Shown: one piece after another, positions 41,440 to 49,994 of the stretch | Layout: every line of letters begins with the position of its first letter | Position numbering within the stretch: position 1 is the stretch's first letter | NCBI RefSeq assembly: GCF_016863435.1 | Contig: NZ_BOOW01000042.1 | Coordinates: forward strand, 1 to 64,000 | DNA from: Sinosporangium siamense | GTDB lineage: Bacteria > Actinomycetota > Actinomycetes > Streptosporangiales > Streptosporangiaceae | Direction: 5' to 3' | Length of the DNA: 64,000 nucleotides | Position numbers and translations under genes: made by a program | The notes under the pieces: generated by a model | Seen by the model: the letters and a program-made list of their open reading frames with translations, nothing else | The model's database searches: none | Told to the model about the DNA's origin: nothing

Positions 41440-41841
41440 GTCCTGGGACGAGACCGCTTCCCGCCTCTCATCGAGGCGCTGGCCGCCCAGCCGCCAGGCG
41501 CTCCGACCACAGTGCTACACGGCGCGTTCCGCGAGGCGTTCGCCGCTCTGTCCGCCAAAGAGATCGCCGCGGGGCACGAGCGGGAAGTGTTCGCGGCTAC
41601 CGTGCCCGAGCTGCTGGTGGCAAACCTGCGGAGAAGTCCGGACCTGATCGGCGAGGTCTGCGCCATCGTGGCGGACAGGGCTGGATGCGCTGAGGACGAC
41701 CCGCGGATCCGGAACGCGGTCGGCGCCGTCCTCGGCGTGGTGGCCATGGTCTGGGCGCAGTGGGCGCGGAATTCCCGCCTGGACGGTCCGGCCGAGATCG
41801 ACAAGGCGCTGGCCCACCTGGAGTCGGGTCTGAGCCTGTAA
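41440..41841 (+). pseudogene. TetR-family regulator, 5' part deleted
   Basis: Only the C-terminal ligand-binding part remains (DRFPPLIEALAAQPPG, REVFAATVPELLVANLRRSP, IRNAVGAVLGVVAMVWAQW, IDKALAHLESGL). The N-terminal HTH and start are missing. The truncated glyoxalase gene lies head-to-head at the same point, so one deletion probably removed both 5' ends and the shared promoter. Confidence 0.75.
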
Positions 41842-41969
41842 ACCCGTACGGCAAGGGCCTGGCCTGGCCACCGTACGCAGGGAGTTCCGCGGCCCGGCCG
41901 GGCTGCTGGGGGCAGGTCGACTGGTCCGCCTTCGACCTCGCGCGGGCCACACGACATTGGCCCGCCGGG

Positions 41970-42350
41970 TCTCCTCTTCAGTTCCAGGTCGGACATGTCG
42001 AGAACGAAGCGGTAGCGGACGTCGTTCCGCCGGAGGCGGTCGAGTGCCGTGCCCACCTGTGACGAGGGCAGCACTTCGACGTCGGCGGCGATGCCGTGGC
42101 CGGCGCAGAACCGGAGCATCTCGGCCGTCGCGGGGCGACCTCCACTGCCAGCGGAGCTGAGCTTCTTGCGCCCCACGAGCAGGTCCATGGCCTCAGCGGT
42201 GAGCGTGCCCAGGTATCCGAGGAGGCTGAGCGTGCCGTCCATCGCCGCCAGTTTCAGATACGGGGCGAGATCGTGGGGTGCGGAGATGGTGTCGATGACC
42301 AGGTCGAAGCTGTTGCGTGCTGCGGCCATCCGCTGAGTGTCGGTGGAGGC
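41970..42350 (-). pseudogene. Zinc alcohol dehydrogenase (YahK type), C-terminal fragment
   Basis: Coding match QRMAAARNSFDLVIDTISAP, then YLKLAAMDGTLSLLG, ATAEMLRFCAGHGIAADVEVL, and DVRYRFVLDMSDL is the last 120 residues of a YahK-like NADP-dependent alcohol dehydrogenase. The catalytic zinc domain and most of the Rossmann fold are missing on the right side, and the natural stop is lost. Both edges are approximate. It lies beside the glyoxalase/TetR deletion, so this segment has suffered more than one loss. Confidence 0.7.
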
Positions 42351-42446
42351 GAGGCCCGTGATGTTGATCTACTTTGTAAAGGCGGTGGGCGGTTTCAAGA
42401 TCAACCAAATGTCGCCTTTCCTCATTCATCGACCACAGGAAAACGT

Positions 42447-43094
42447 CTAGGCAGAGGCGAGCGGCTTTCTGACGAGCAGGCAGCCGTGCAGGAAGCGTTG
42501 GCCTTCGGCGGGTTCGCGGACGAGTCTGGCGGTTTCGGCGAGGCCGGCGTCGTGGAGGAGCCGCGAGAGGAGGTCGGGCGGCCAGCGGTAGGCGAGTGAC
42601 ACCTTGTGGTCGAAGGGCCGTGGCTCGAGACTGCCCTGGTCGTCGGCGAAGAACGCGAGGAGGGCGTGGCCGCCCGGCGTGAGGGTGCGGTGGAACTCGC
42701 CGAGGATGGTGGGGACGAGCGCCGGGGGCGTGTGGATGACGGAGTAGTACGCGAGGATGCCGGCGAGGCTGCCGTCCGGGATGTCGAGGGCGGTCATGGA
42801 GCCGACGTCGAAGCGCAGGCCGGGGTGGTCCTGCCGGGCGATGGCCACCATCTCGGGCGACAGGTCGATGCCGAAGGCCGTCACGCCGAGGGTCCGCAGG
42901 TGCGCGGTCACTATGCCGGGCCCGCAGCCGAGGTCGGCGACCGTTCCGGCGTCGCGCACGAGTTCGGCGAAGGCCGCCAGCATGGCGCGGTCGAAGGGGA
43001 GGTGGTCGAGCGCGTCGCGTGCGAAGTCCGTGTAGAGGGCTGCGACCGCGTCGTAGGCGGACCGGGTCTCCTGGAGGTGGGGTGAGGTGGGCAT
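42447..43094 (-). CDS. Class I SAM-dependent methyltransferase
   Basis: 215 aa from ATG at 43094 (MPTSPHLQETRSAYD). The SAM motif is VADLGCGPGIVTAHL, followed by FGIDLSPEMVAIARQ, an acidic post-motif (DVGSMTALDIPDGSLAGILAYYSVIHT) and LTPGGHALLAFF. Small-molecule methyltransferase of the type 11 group; substrate unknown. It lies 23 bp downstream of the C39-like peptidase on the same strand and is likely co-transcribed with it. Confidence 0.9.
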   Translation of the reverse strand: MPTSPHLQETRSAYDAVAALYTDFARDALDHLPFDRAMLAAFAELVRDAGTVADLGCGPGIVTAHLRTLGVTAFGIDLSPEMVAIARQDHPGLRFDVGSMTALDIPDGSLAGILAYYSVIHTPPALVPTILGEFHRTLTPGGHALLAFFADDQGSLEPRPFDHKVSLAYRWPPDLLSRLLHDAGLAETARLVREPAEGQRFLHGCLLVRKPLASA

Positions 43095-43117
43095 GGGTGA
43101 GGACGATAGCGGAACTT

Positions 43118-43777
43118 TCACCGCGAAGAGATCGTGATGCCGCGCCTGCCGAAGAACGTGTCGAACAGGTCGATGGGGAGGGCGGTCCGGCGGCTGCCGG
43201 GGGTGTGGCCGGAGGGGTTGGCGAAGTGCAGGGTGCCGTTGTCGTGGCCGGTGACGAGCACGAGGTGGCCGCCGCGGCCGGGGGCGGGGAGGTCGGGACG
43301 GCGGATCTCGCGGTGGACCGAGGCGAGGACGAGGTGTCCTTCGGCGAGGAGCCGGGGGATGTCGGTGACGGCGAGGTGGCGGTGGACGTCGGCCTGGAGG
43401 CCGTGCTCGGCGCGCACGTAGCCGGTGAAGGGGGCGTAGATGAGGCCCTTGATGTGCCCGTCGGCGTGTTCGACGTAGCCGCCGTAGTCGCGGCAGCCGC
43501 GCAGGAGGTCGAGGAGGGGCGGGGTGTGGCCGCGGAGGTGGTGGAGCACCATCTGGAGGCAGGCCATGCCGCAGGCGTGCCCGCACCAGCGGCCGTATTC
43601 GCCGCGGTCGCGGGCGCCGGAGGTGTGCCAGAGGGGGTCGCCGGCGGCGTCGGCTCCGCCGTACACGATGGCGTCGATGAGGTCGTGGCTCATGAACTGC
43701 GTGTGGAGGGGGACGTCGTCGTGGACGACCCGCGTGGGATCGGTCGTCGCGCCGGGTGCGCAGGCTTGGCATCCCAC
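43118..43777 (-). CDS. C39-like peptidase-fold protein
   Basis: 219 aa, GTG start with AAGGAGGG upstream. The papain-like C39 arrangement is visible: Cys in GRWCGHACGMACLQMVL, His in GGHLVLVTGHDN, and Asn in HFANPSG. The Cys is in the helix start, as expected for an active enzyme. No signal peptide or transporter domain, unlike bacteriocin exporters; stand-alone proteins of this type are often uncharacterised peptidases or transglutaminase-like enzymes. It precedes a methyltransferase in the same operon. Confidence 0.78.
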   Translation of the reverse strand: MGCQACAPGATTDPTRVVHDDVPLHTQFMSHDLIDAIVYGGADAAGDPLWHTSGARDRGEYGRWCGHACGMACLQMVLHHLRGHTPPLLDLLRGCRDYGGYVEHADGHIKGLIYAPFTGYVRAEHGLQADVHRHLAVTDIPRLLAEGHLVLASVHREIRRPDLPAPGRGGHLVLVTGHDNGTLHFANPSGHTPGSRRTALPIDLFDTFFGRRGITISSR

Positions 43778-43855
43778 GGGTGTGTGTCCCTCCTTACCGC
43801 CTTGATCTGAGGGTCATGCTACGAGATCGTGCCGCGGCCGGCGGGGTGGCGGGCG

Positions 43856-44212
43856 TCAGGGGCCGGGGTCGGGCTGGGCGGCGAGGAGTTCGTCGCCGTG
43901 GTCGAGGGCCCATTGGCCGAGGGCGGCCATGGGGCCGTCGACGAGGCTTCTGCCGAGGGGGGTCAGGGCGTATTCGACGGCGGGGGGCGATTGGGGGTGG
44001 CGTTCGATGAGGCCGTTGGTGAGGAGGCGGCGGAGCGCTTCGGTGAGGGATTTGTCGCTCACGCCGCCGATGGCGGCCCGTAGTTGGTGGCGGCGGTGCG
44101 GGCCGGTGGACAGGGCGGCGAGCACGACGGGGTCCCAGGTGTGGGTGAACAGGTCGGTGGCGGCGCGCAGGCGGCAGTCGGCGACCGGGGTGTCGTGGCT
44201 CATCGGGTCCAT
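43856..44212 (-). CDS. HxlR-family transcriptional regulator
   Basis: About 118 aa; starts at 44203, 44212 or 44227 are all possible. The winged HTH of HxlR/DUF24 proteins is clear: CRLRAATDLFTHTWDPVVLAAL, HRRHQLRAAIGGVSDKSLTEALRRLLTNGLIER, YALTPLGRSL. A Cys near the N-terminus is present, as in redox or aldehyde-sensing members. Divergent from the reductase gene at 44297. The short space between contains CTACCGATTGGTG-type symmetry around 44230-44245, a plausible operator. Confidence 0.9.
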   Translation of the reverse strand: MDPMSHDTPVADCRLRAATDLFTHTWDPVVLAALSTGPHRRHQLRAAIGGVSDKSLTEALRRLLTNGLIERHPQSPPAVEYALTPLGRSLVDGPMAALGQWALDHGDELLAAQPDPGP

Positions 44213-44296
44213 TGTCGGGGATTGCATGCCTACCGATTGGTGCGTAGCGGTTTTTCTACGCTGGCCGACGTGAGTCCACGAGTGAGGAGGAACGCG

Positions 44297-44914
44297 ATGC
44301 GTATCGGTGTGCTGGGGACGGGTGTCCTGGCGGAGGCTCTCGGGTCGGCGTGGGTGCGGGCCGGGCACGAGGTGGTGGTCGGCGGCAGGTCGCGGGAGAA
44401 GGCGGCGGCTCTGGCGGGCCGGTTGGGGGGTACGGCGAGTGCGGCCGGGCTGCGTGAGGCGGTGGCCGGGTGTGATGCGGTGCTGCTGGCGGTGAGCTGG
44501 GACGGCGTGGAGGAGGTGCTGGAGGTCGCCGGGAGCGGCCTGGCGGGGGTGCCGTTGATCGACCCGACCAACGCGGTGGAGCACGGGGTGGGCGTGCTGC
44601 TGACCGGGCCCGGTGGATCGGGGGCGCAGCGGATCGCCGCGCTGGCTCCGGGGGCGCATGTGGTGAAGGCGTTCAACATGTTCCCCTCGGCGCGGTGGGC
44701 CGGCGGGGGTGGTCCGGCGACGGTGGTGATGTGCGGGGACGACGAGGGGGCGCTGCGGGTCGTGGGCGGGCTGGTGCGTGACGCGGGTGGTGTGCCCGCC
44801 GTGCTGGGGCCGCTGGCGCGGAGCCGTCAGGTGGAGGAGGCGGCGGGGTTCGTCATAGGGCTGGCGTTCGCGGGGGTGGATCCCCGGTCGGCGGTTCCCG
44901 GCCTCGGGGCGTGA
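44297..44914 (+). CDS. NADPH-dependent F420 reductase-like oxidoreductase
   Basis: 205 aa; ATG with GAGGAGGAA upstream. N-terminal Rossmann motif GVLGTGVLAEALGSAWVRAGHEVVVGGRS and the family's LIDPTN and VVKAFNMFP segments match F420-NADP oxidoreductase-like (NADPH_F420 reductase) proteins. These bind NADP and either F420 or another substrate. The HxlR regulator encoded divergently probably controls it, a common pairing. Confidence 0.9.
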   Translation: MRIGVLGTGVLAEALGSAWVRAGHEVVVGGRSREKAAALAGRLGGTASAAGLREAVAGCDAVLLAVSWDGVEEVLEVAGSGLAGVPLIDPTNAVEHGVGVLLTGPGGSGAQRIAALAPGAHVVKAFNMFPSARWAGGGGPATVVMCGDDEGALRVVGGLVRDAGGVPAVLGPLARSRQVEEAAGFVIGLAFAGVDPRSAVPGLGA

Positions 44915-44932
44915 CCCTGCTGGAGGGCCTGC

Positions 44933-45415
44933 TTAGATGACGCGGTTGGCCAGGGTGATGCGGCGGGGGGCGGGGAGGTACAGGTAGGCGCGTCTGCCGT
45001 TCTCGGTTACGGGGGTCAGGGGGAGGCGGGCGTGCCGGGAGTGGAGGGCCTCGGCGAAGAGGATTGCGCCGAGGGCGGTGGCGGGGCGGGCGGCCATGGC
45101 GGTGAGGAGTGCGGCGGCGTCGCAGAGTTGTGCGGCGTGGCGGGCCGGAGGTCCGGTGGTGTGGTCGGCGGCGAGGCGGAGGCGCACGGGGGTGCGGCCC
45201 ATGTTGACGACGCTGAGGACGGCGGCGAGGGTGTCGAGGAAGGGGCCGGTGTCGGTGTCCGGGGCGACGGCGGCGTAGCCGTGTCTCCAGTCGGCGGCGA
45301 GGCCTGCGGTGCCGGCGGCGACGTCGAGGATGTGGGCGAGCATGGCCTGGAGCCGGGGGCGGTCGCCTGGGTGGCTTGTGCCGTATTGCTCGATGGCGGC
45401 GCTGATCACCAGCAT
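44933..45415 (-). CDS. Conserved-looking protein of unknown function, 160 aa
   Basis: ATG with AGGAGG nine bases upstream. Alpha-rich and soluble, with no signal peptide. It has segments such as VISAAIEQYGTSHPGDRPRLQAMLAHIL, WRHGYAAVAPDTDTGPFLDTL, LRLAADHTTG and a final TENGRRAYLYLPAPRRI. I cannot place it in a family. It follows the Crp-type regulator on the same strand with a 75-bp gap, so it may be its partner in an operon; nucleotide binding is conceivable but not shown. Confidence 0.7.
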   Translation of the reverse strand: MLVISAAIEQYGTSHPGDRPRLQAMLAHILDVAAGTAGLAADWRHGYAAVAPDTDTGPFLDTLAAVLSVVNMGRTPVRLRLAADHTTGPPARHAAQLCDAAALLTAMAARPATALGAILFAEALHSRHARLPLTPVTENGRRAYLYLPAPRRITLANRVI

Positions 45416-45489
45416 GGTGGTGTTCCTCCTGGTCGCGGGGGTGTGCCGCATTGATTGTGCGGAGGTTTCACCAGGGGTCGGCCGGATTT

Positions 45490-46233
45490 TTACGGCTTGT
45501 CGCGGCCTGGTGGGAGGTCGGCGCGGCGCAGCAGGCCGGGGAGGTCGGTGATCACGATCCGGCGGGGGCCGGTGCGGTGGACGAGGCCGTGGGCGGTGAA
45601 GTCGCGCAAGGCTTTGTGCACGGTGCTTTCCTTGGCGCCGATGAGGCCGCCGAGTTCGATCTGGGTGAGGGGGACGCCGAGTTCGGTGCCCTCGGGGCCG
45701 GGGGTGCCGTGGCGTGCGGCGAGGGTCAGCAGCAGGCGGGCGAGGCACACGTCGCCGGGGTAGCCGGAGAACTCCAGGCGGCGCTGGTTGGCCCAGCGCA
45801 GGCGGTCGCCGCCGAAGGTGGCGAGTGCGAGCGCGGCGGCCGGGCGGGTGCGCAGGTAGGCGAGGAAGGCGTCGCCTTTGATGAGCCGGGCGACGGTGGC
45901 GCCGCAGGTGACGACGGTGGCCGAGCGGGCGGCGCCGTCGACGGCGGCCATGTCGCCGACGACGTCGCCGCGCACGCGCACGGCGAGTAGGGCGGTGGTG
46001 CCGTTCTCGTTGGCGGCGGTCACCTTGGTGAGGCCGCGCATGAGGACGAAGACGAGGTCTGAGCGGTCGCCTTGTTCGATGAGGGTGTGCCCGGCGGGGT
46101 AGTCGCGGAGGGTGCCGAGGGTGAGGAGGTCGCGGCGGGCCTGGTCGGGCAGTCGCGCGAGGAATGTCCCGGTCGGCCAGGGGGGCGGTGGCACGGATCC
46201 TCCCGCGGGAGCGAGACGGCATGCTGTCGGCAT
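45490..46233 (-). CDS. Crp/Fnr-family transcriptional regulator
   Basis: 247 aa. An N-terminal cyclic-nucleotide-binding fold (YPAGHTLIEQGDRSDLVFVLMRGLTKV, RVRGDVVGDMAAVDG, ATVVTCGATVARL) is joined through a long helix to a winged HTH (LTQIELGGLIGAKESTVHKALRDFTAHGLV). The pocket lacks a clear RSA-type cAMP signature, so the ligand is uncertain, and there is no Fe-S cysteine cluster. It probably controls the small gene downstream and others. Confidence 0.92.
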   Translation of the reverse strand: MPTACRLAPAGGSVPPPPWPTGTFLARLPDQARRDLLTLGTLRDYPAGHTLIEQGDRSDLVFVLMRGLTKVTAANENGTTALLAVRVRGDVVGDMAAVDGAARSATVVTCGATVARLIKGDAFLAYLRTRPAAALALATFGGDRLRWANQRRLEFSGYPGDVCLARLLLTLAARHGTPGPEGTELGVPLTQIELGGLIGAKESTVHKALRDFTAHGLVHRTGPRRIVITDLPGLLRRADLPPGRDKP

Positions 46234-46275
46234 GTGAATGCTATCCGCGGGAGGCGGGGTGTGTTCAGGCTGAGT

Positions 46276-47145
46276 TCAGGAGGGGGTTCGGGCGGTGTGG
46301 ACGGTGTTGGCGGACAGGTAGAAGGCGTCCGGCCGGGTGAGGATGGATGTACGGCTGTCGCCGTCGAGGAGGTCGCCGAGGACGGCGTGGTCTGCGGGGT
46401 CGAGCCGGTCGGCGAGGACCTCGTGGAGGCGGGTGACGTGGGCGTGGAGGTGTTCGCGGGCGGCGGGGGGGAGGGGGGCGGGCAGGTCGGTCAGGAAGGT
46501 GCGGGTGCCGGTGGGGGTGAGGCCGGCTTCGGTCAGCATGGCGGGCCAGTCTTCGTGGGCTTGTGCCGTATCGGGGGTCTGGTCGCGCATGGCGGTGAAC
46601 CAGTCTTCGAGGGCGGCGTCGATGCGGGCTTGGAGGCCGGGGCGGCCCTGGCCGATGTCGCGGGGGAGGAAGCGGAAGGGGAGGCCGCGTTCGGCGACGG
46701 CGAGCACGCCGCCGGGGCGTAGGCGGGCGGCGAGGCCGTTGAGCGCGGCCTGCTGGTCGCCGAGGTGGTGGACGACGTTGCTGGTCCAGATGAGGTCGGC
46801 GGTGCCGAGGGTGTCGAACTGCTCGGGCAGGTCGGCCTGGAGGGTGGTGAGGCGGTCGGCGAGTCCGTGTTCGGCGGCGCGGCGGCGGGCGCGGTCGAGG
46901 AGGCCGTGGCCCTGGTCGACGGCGACGACGTCGGCGTGGGGGAAGTGGCCGGCGAGGCGGCAGGCGAAGACGCCGGGTCCGCTGCCGACGTCGAGGATGC
47001 GGGTGGCCTTGCCGTCGGTGAGGTCGTGGAGCCAGCGTGCGGCCTGGTCGTGGTAGGAGGCGTGGAGTCCGGCCTCGCGTTCGAGGTGTGCGCCGAGTGC
47101 CTCCCAGTCGGGTTCGGTGTCGTGATGGTGGTGGTGTTTGCTCAC
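46276..47145 (-). CDS. Class I SAM-dependent methyltransferase with natural His-rich N-terminus
   Basis: 289 aa from GTG at 47145 with GAAGGA upstream. It begins SKHHHHHDTEPDW, five consecutive His, then ILDVGSGPGVFACRLAGHFPHADVVAVDQGHGLL (SAM motif), WTSNVVHHLGDQQAALNGL, LRPGGVLAVAERG. A methyltransferase of type 11/25; substrate unknown. It lies 43 bp before the Crp gene on the same strand and downstream of an SDR gene, so a three-gene transcript is possible. Confidence 0.9.
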   Translation of the reverse strand: MSKHHHHHDTEPDWEALGAHLEREAGLHASYHDQAARWLHDLTDGKATRILDVGSGPGVFACRLAGHFPHADVVAVDQGHGLLDRARRRAAEHGLADRLTTLQADLPEQFDTLGTADLIWTSNVVHHLGDQQAALNGLAARLRPGGVLAVAERGLPFRFLPRDIGQGRPGLQARIDAALEDWFTAMRDQTPDTAQAHEDWPAMLTEAGLTPTGTRTFLTDLPAPLPPAAREHLHAHVTRLHEVLADRLDPADHAVLGDLLDGDSRTSILTRPDAFYLSANTVHTARTPS

Positions 47146-47235
47146 GTGGGGGTGTCCTTCCCGGGGTGTCCGGTGTTCAGGGTGCGCCGGTGGGGGCCGT
47201 GGTGGCAAATTCGGTTGCCGCTTCGGCAAGCGGGG

Positions 47236-47934
47236 TCAGCGGTGTTGCCCGGTGGGGCGGACGACGATGTCGTTGACGTCGACGTCCTCGGGCTGGGCGA
47301 GGGCGTAAAGGACCGCTGTGGCCACGGCGTCCGGTGGCAGGGCGGGGTCGTGTTCGCGTCCCGGGGTTCTGCCGCCCGTTTCGACGAGGCCGGGGTGCAC
47401 GGCGGTGACGCGCACGCCCGAGCCGGTGGCGGCGGCGCGGAGTGCGGCGGCGAGGCCGGTGACGGCCCATTTGGTGGCTGAGTAGAGGCTTCCGGGCACG
47501 GTGACCAGGCCGGCGACCGAGCCGGTGATGACGAGGTGGCCGCGGGTGGCGGCCAGATGGGGCCAGAGGGTGTGGGCGGTGACGGCTGTGCCGTACACGT
47601 TGGTGAGGACCATGTCGCGCCACTCGCCGGGCACGCCGGGTGTGGTGAGGAGCGGGGCGGCGGTGAAGGCGCCGGCGTTGACGAAGGCGGCGTCGAGGCG
47701 CCCGTAGGCGGAGGCGGCGCGCACGGCCATGGCCCGGACCTGGGCGGCGTCGGTGATGTCGCAGGTCAGGGGGGTGGCGTGGGCGGGTCCGCCGAGGTCG
47801 TCCGCGAGGGTTCGCAGGCGTGTGGTGTCTCGGGAGGTCAGGACGAGGCGATAGCCGCGGGCGGATGCGAGGCGCGCGGTGGCCGCGCCGATGCCGCCGG
47901 TGGCGCCGGTGATGAGGAGAACCGGTGTGTGCAC
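47236..47934 (-). CDS. SDR-family oxidoreductase
   Basis: 232 aa; the GTG at 47934 is preceded by GGAGG and reads VHTPVLLITGATGGIGAATA. Classical SDR marks: TGATGGIG, NAGAF, Ser in ITGSVAG, YSATK, and PGLVETG. NAD(P)-dependent and cytoplasmic; substrate unknown. 90 bp upstream of the His-rich methyltransferase. The 260 bases on its right hold no recognisable gene. Confidence 0.9.
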   Translation of the reverse strand: MHTPVLLITGATGGIGAATARLASARGYRLVLTSRDTTRLRTLADDLGGPAHATPLTCDITDAAQVRAMAVRAASAYGRLDAAFVNAGAFTAAPLLTTPGVPGEWRDMVLTNVYGTAVTAHTLWPHLAATRGHLVITGSVAGLVTVPGSLYSATKWAVTGLAAALRAAATGSGVRVTAVHPGLVETGGRTPGREHDPALPPDAVATAVLYALAQPEDVDVNDIVVRPTGQHR

Positions 47935-48195
47935 GGGAGTCCATCCTCCCACGGGGGTGTTCCCGCTTTGAGGCTTTGATCGTGCCGGTCCGCTTCAGCG
48001 CGTCGGGCGTGTGGCCCGGGCTTTCTCCGACGTGCACGGGCGGTCTGTCGGATGGGTGTGAGGCCCGGCGCGGACGTGCTTCGCGGGGTGGGTGTGTGGG
48101 CCAATGTTCGGCCAAGGACGGCGGGTGGTGGCGTGGTGGCGGCGGGTGGTGATGGACGCTCGGAGGGGACGACCATGTGACCTCGGGGAGCGCCG

Positions 48196-49686
48196 ATGCC
48201 TAGACTGCCGTGGCGCGCGGGCCTTGCGCTCGTGGCTCTTGCCGCACTCTCTTGCTGCGGGCAGGAGCCGACCGGCCGGGCGGGGCTCGCGGAGTGGGTG
48301 GAGTGCCCGGTGACGGGTCAGCCTACGCGGGAGTGCAGCACTGTGAGTGTGCCGGTGGACTACGCCAATCCTTCGGGGCCCCGGCTTGAGATGGCGATGT
48401 CGAGGCTGCCGGCGCCCGATCGGGCGCGCAGGATCGGGGTGCTGGTCTACAACCCGGGGGGGCCGGAGGCACAGGGCGTCTATGTGCCGGCGGCGTTGTG
48501 GCCGCGGCAGCTCACCGATGCCTTCGACATCATCGGGTTCGACCCGCGCGGTGTGGGGCAGAGCAACCGTGTCGACTGCGGCACTCCGCAGGGGGCGGTG
48601 GTGGAGCTGGCCAAGTTGCCGAGCCTGACCGCCATTCCCGACGTCAACGCGGTCGACTCCTCGGCTCGCGCCTTTGTGACCGAGTGTGAGCAGCGGCTCG
48701 GCCCGCTCGCGGGGCAGCTCGGCAGCCTGGCGGTGGCGCACGATGTGGACGCGATCCGCCGTGCTCTGGGGGAGAAGCAGTTGTCGTTGTGGATGCACTC
48801 GTACGGGTCGATCATCGGTGAGGCATATCTCGCGACTTATCCGGATCGGGTGCGGGCGGCGCTGTTCACGGGGGCGGTGGACACCGCGACGAGCGGTGTC
48901 GACTACACGTTGCAGGCGGAGCGGCCGATGCCGCAGCCCCCGGGGGGCGACTCGCTGGCCAATGTGTTCACGACGACGCTGCGGCAGAGCCTGGCGGGGT
49001 TCGCACCGTGGTGCCGGGAGCACGCCGAGGAGTGTCCCATCAGTGAGGATCCCGTGGGACAGGCGAAGGCCGCGGCACGGTTGCGGCAGCAGCCCGCGCC
49101 GGGGGAGGAACCGGCATATCGGACGGTTTTGGATGCGGCGTTCGCCGTGTCGCTGGATCCTCCGCATTGGCCGGAGTTCGGGACGGCGGTCGCGCAGGCC
49201 GGCACAGGGGACCCGACCGGGTTGAAGCGGCTGGCGACCGGCGGGGTGCCGGCCGACATCGCGGCGCTGCTGTCGTCGCGGCCGAGTACGGCGCTGCTGC
49301 TCGGGGCCTATTGCACGGACTTCGCGTGGGCCAAGAGTGTGCTCGGGGTGTTGAACGACTATCGCAGTGCCGGAGCGCGGGAGAGCCACACGCCGCAGAC
49401 GGCGTCCACGTTCGTGTCGTGCGGGGCGTGGCCGCGGCCCGCCCCGCCGCTGGGGCCGCTGCGCAACCCTGGGCGGGTGCGGCCGCTGATCGTGAACGGA
49501 GACGAGGACCACTTCACGCCGCTTTCGGGTGCGAGGGCGGTGGCGTCGCGGTTCAACGCCTCCCTGCTGGTGGTGAAGGCCAACAGCGGGCAGGTGGTCG
49601 GCGCCGGTGTGCCGTGTGCCGATGCCGCGGCGACGGTCTATCTCGTCAACGGCCGTCATCCGCAGCGGACCGAGTGCGGGGCGTGA
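48196..49686 (+). CDS. Secreted alpha/beta-hydrolase (S33 peptidase-like) lacking the usual His
   Basis: 496 aa; ATG start. The N-terminus looks like an export signal with cysteines (LALVALAALSCCG), possibly a lipoprotein. The body matches tripeptidyl-aminopeptidase-like hydrolases of Streptomyces: LVYNPGGPEAQG (oxyanion HGGPG-type loop), GFDPRGVGQS, nucleophile region WMHSYGSIIGE, and NGDEDHFTP with the acidic residue. Where relatives have GHG near the C-terminus this protein has NSGQ, so the catalytic His appears to be missing, and the residue two before the Ser is His rather than Gly. It may be a non-catalytic or altered hydrolase. Confidence 0.85.
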   Translation: MPRLPWRAGLALVALAALSCCGQEPTGRAGLAEWVECPVTGQPTRECSTVSVPVDYANPSGPRLEMAMSRLPAPDRARRIGVLVYNPGGPEAQGVYVPAALWPRQLTDAFDIIGFDPRGVGQSNRVDCGTPQGAVVELAKLPSLTAIPDVNAVDSSARAFVTECEQRLGPLAGQLGSLAVAHDVDAIRRALGEKQLSLWMHSYGSIIGEAYLATYPDRVRAALFTGAVDTATSGVDYTLQAERPMPQPPGGDSLANVFTTTLRQSLAGFAPWCREHAEECPISEDPVGQAKAAARLRQQPAPGEEPAYRTVLDAAFAVSLDPPHWPEFGTAVAQAGTGDPTGLKRLATGGVPADIAALLSSRPSTALLLGAYCTDFAWAKSVLGVLNDYRSAGARESHTPQTASTFVSCGAWPRPAPPLGPLRNPGRVRPLIVNGDEDHFTPLSGARAVASRFNASLLVVKANSGQVVGAGVPCADAAATVYLVNGRHPQRTECGA

Positions 49687-49994
49687 CGGTGTCCCCGGGG
49701 TCCGCGGGCGTCGTCGCCCACCTGCGCGGCGGGCGGGCGGCGGCCAAGGTCGCGGTCACGGTGCGCGGCCCGGAGTGATGGGCGGTCCGGTTTTGCGGGC
49801 TGTGCCGTACGGCCGCTCCCGCCCCCGTGGTGGGGCGGCTGTCATTTTTTGGGGTTGTTTAACCTGCTGTTTCCTGCGGGATGCCGTGTGCAGGCGTTTT
49901 ACCTGTGGCAGGGGCCGTGCCCCGTACGATCCTGCTATCGGGGGGCCGCGTCCAGGGGAGAGGGCAGTCCCGCAGATGTCATCGGGGGAAGACG
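49687..49994. other. Intergenic region
   Basis: About 300 bases without a gene. An AT-richer patch (TGTCATTTTTTGGGG, near 49840) likely belongs to the promoter region of the next gene. No repeat or RNA seen. Confidence 0.4.

Noticed and set aside
42363-42405. Inverted repeat GTTGATCT ... AGATCAAC
   Set aside because: The arms are 8 bp with a 27-base loop and no adjacent element; too weak to call an attachment site or IS end.
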